Of a stretch of DNA of 7,097 nt, positions 6,387 to 7,097 are shown piece after piece (position 1 is the stretch's first letter; the number at the start of each line of letters is the position of its first letter). Made by a program: the position numbers and the translations under genes. Under the pieces are notes generated by a model. That model was not told where the DNA came from, searched no databases, and saw only the letters and a list, made by a program, of their open reading frames with translations. The DNA comes from Gammaproteobacteria bacterium (lineage in GTDB: Bacteria > Pseudomonadota > Gammaproteobacteria > UWMA-0217). Location: NCBI GenBank assembly GCA_011330835.1, contig DRPO01000648.1, positions 1 to 7,097 of the forward strand. The letters run 5' to 3'.

Positions 6387-6833
6387 ATGAAAAACGCACT
6401 CATTGTCACTATTACCGGATTGTTCTTGACAGCCGCGATGTCCAGCATAGCGTTTGCCGACGGCACAACCTCGTTGCGAGGCGCGCGTGATCTGGACAAG
6501 TTGTCCCGCATGTTCGAGACGAAAAAACAGTTGAAGAAGAAAGGGGGGATCGAAAGGGCGTTCAAGGCCGCGCCGCCGCAGATTCCTCACGATATCTCGA
6601 AGGATCGGGTGACGTTGCAGGAAAATACCTGCCTGAAATGTCACAGCGCGGCGAACTACAAGCGAGAAAAGGCTCCCAAGGTGGGAGACAGTCATTTCAA
6701 ATCGCGTGACGGCAAGACGCTCAAGAAACTTTCCTCCAGGCGCTATTTCTGTCGGCAATGTCATGTGCCGCAGGTTGACGCCGAGCCGCTCGTGGAGAAC
6801 GTCTTCAAGGGGCTTCCCTACGAGAAAAAGTAA
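6387..6833 (+). CDS. napB: NapB, dihaem cytochrome c subunit of periplasmic nitrate reductase
   Basis: 148 residues from the ATG at 6387. A Sec signal peptide (MKNALIVTITGLFLTAAM, cleavage after AFA at residue 24) sends it to the periplasm. Two haem c sites are seen, CLKCH (82-86) and CRQCH (122-126). The likely distal ligands are His68 in IPHDI and His103 in DSHFKSRDG, the bis-His arrangement known for NapB. RRYFCRQCHVPQVDAEPLV and the following ENVFKG are strong family signatures. NapB passes electrons from NapC, and possibly from NapGH, to the cluster of NapA. Its length matches the E. coli protein (about 149 residues). The gap from napH is 37 bases. After the stop a 164-base spacer precedes napC, unlike the tight packing from napD to napH. 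Confidence 0.96.
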   Translation: MKNALIVTITGLFLTAAMSSIAFADGTTSLRGARDLDKLSRMFETKKQLKKKGGIERAFKAAPPQIPHDISKDRVTLQENTCLKCHSAANYKREKAPKVGDSHFKSRDGKTLKKLSSRRYFCRQCHVPQVDAEPLVENVFKGLPYEKK

Positions 6834-6842
6834 TCGGAGGTC

Positions 6843-6892
6843 ATCCGGTAGTTTCAGATAATTATCGGAGCCTCGGCGTCGGTTGACCGGAT
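6843..6892 (+). repeat. Inverted repeat in the napB-napC spacer
   Basis: ATCCGGT (6843-6849) and ACCGGAT (6886-6892) are perfect 7-base inverted copies separated by 36 bases. In RNA they could close a loop containing the palindrome GATAATTATC (6857-6866). The structure starts 10 bases after the napB stop, so it could act as a 3' stabiliser or processing site between napB and napC. No T-tract follows, so a terminator is unlikely. Confidence 0.3.
6857..6866. repeat. Perfect 10-base AT-rich palindrome with a -10-like hexamer
   Basis: GATAATTATC is its own reverse complement and stands out in an otherwise GC-rich spacer. GATAAT (6857-6862) matches five of six bases of a sigma-70 -10 hexamer, and because of the symmetry the same hexamer reads on the - strand. 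No convincing -35 hexamer lies 16-18 bases upstream on either strand, so promoter activity is only a possibility. Confidence 0.25.
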
Positions 6893-6895
6893 CAA
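6883..6895. promoter_or_regulatory. FNR-like site with one base missing, upstream of napC
   Basis: TTGACCGGATCAA equals the napF-proximal operator TTGACCTGGATCAA with the T of the spacer removed. The half-sites TTGA and TCAA are intact, but the gap between them is 5 bases rather than the 6 of a normal FNR-family site, so binding is expected to be poor. It overlaps the right arm of the 6843-6892 inverted repeat. It may be a decayed or altered operator for napC, or chance. Confidence 0.25.
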
Positions 6896-6997
6896 CACGT
6901 GGGCGAGGTTTGGCGCCGTATGGGGCTTCCGCGGTCGTGCTGCTGGAAATCCCGGACCTGGTTTGGATTTGCATACAACAATTCGAGGTGACTCTTC

Positions 6998-7097
6998 ATG
7001 ATAGGTAAAGATGTGAAATCAAGAAAAATAATGGCGGGATTCGTCTTTTCGACGTTGCTCGTGGGGATCCTCCTTGGCGTCATTCTCTGGGGCGGCT
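6998..7097 (+). CDS. napC: NapC/NirT-family tetrahaem quinol dehydrogenase, N-terminal part
   Basis: Only 33 codons are visible before the right edge. The ATG has GAGGTG at 6985-6990, 7 bases upstream. The protein begins MIGKDVKSRKIMAG, a short basic cytoplasmic segment, followed by one hydrophobic helix at about residues 12-31 (FVFSTLLVGILLGVILW) ending in WGG. This matches the uncleaved membrane anchor of NapC/NirT proteins, where WGGFNT leads into the periplasmic four-haem domain. NapC oxidises membrane quinol and reduces NapB. The haem motifs lie outside the window, so the family rests on the anchor sequence and on the position after napB, which is the standard napFDAGHBC order. A NirT- or CymA-like relative cannot be fully excluded. 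Confidence 0.85.
   Translation, partial: MIGKDVKSRKIMAGFVFSTLLVGILLGVILWGG

Overview
The window holds an almost complete periplasmic nitrate reductase operon in the order napF-napD-napA-napG-napH-napB-napC on the + strand. napC runs off the right edge. A divergent pair of genes on the - strand encodes exported proteins: a Tll0287-like (DUF3365) haem protein and, behind it, the first 52 codons of a secreted protein I cannot identify. The GC-rich coding sequence, the napFDAGHBC order and the close match to enterobacterial-type NapA, NapG, NapH and NapB suggest a facultatively anaerobic or denitrifying gamma- or betaproteobacterium. I cannot name the genus from the sequence alone.

Layout. Positions 1-157 (-): partial exported protein. 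217-807 (-): DUF3365 haem protein. 808-997: divergent control region with two FNR/DNR-type palindromes centred 44 bp apart and a possible -10 element for napF. 998-1516: napF. 1517-1649: structured spacer with a hairpin and a T-rich tract. 1650-6349: napD, napA, napG and napH, packed with ATGA overlaps, direct abutment or a 15 bp gap. 6387-6833: napB. 6834-6997: a 164 bp spacer with a palindrome, an inverted repeat and an FNR-like site one base too short. 6998-7097: start of napC.

How the genes work together. NapC (tetrahaem membrane quinol dehydrogenase) and the NapGH pair (periplasmic ferredoxin-like protein plus membrane iron-sulfur protein) are the two known routes carrying electrons from quinol towards the dihaem NapB, which reduces the Mo-bis-MGD/[4Fe-4S] catalytic subunit NapA in the periplasm. 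NapD binds the NapA twin-arginine signal, and NapF is a cytoplasmic iron-sulfur protein linked to NapA maturation. The DUF3365 protein has a CXXCH haem site and the upstream Cys conserved in its family, so it may be a redox or ligand-sensing haem protein. Its position opposite the nap promoter suggests anaerobic co-regulation, but this is inference.

The operon core is ordinary. The points most worth a second look are the paired FNR-type sites, the divergent haem protein, the broken FNR-like site before napC, the structured napF-napD spacer and the extended C-terminus of NapG.
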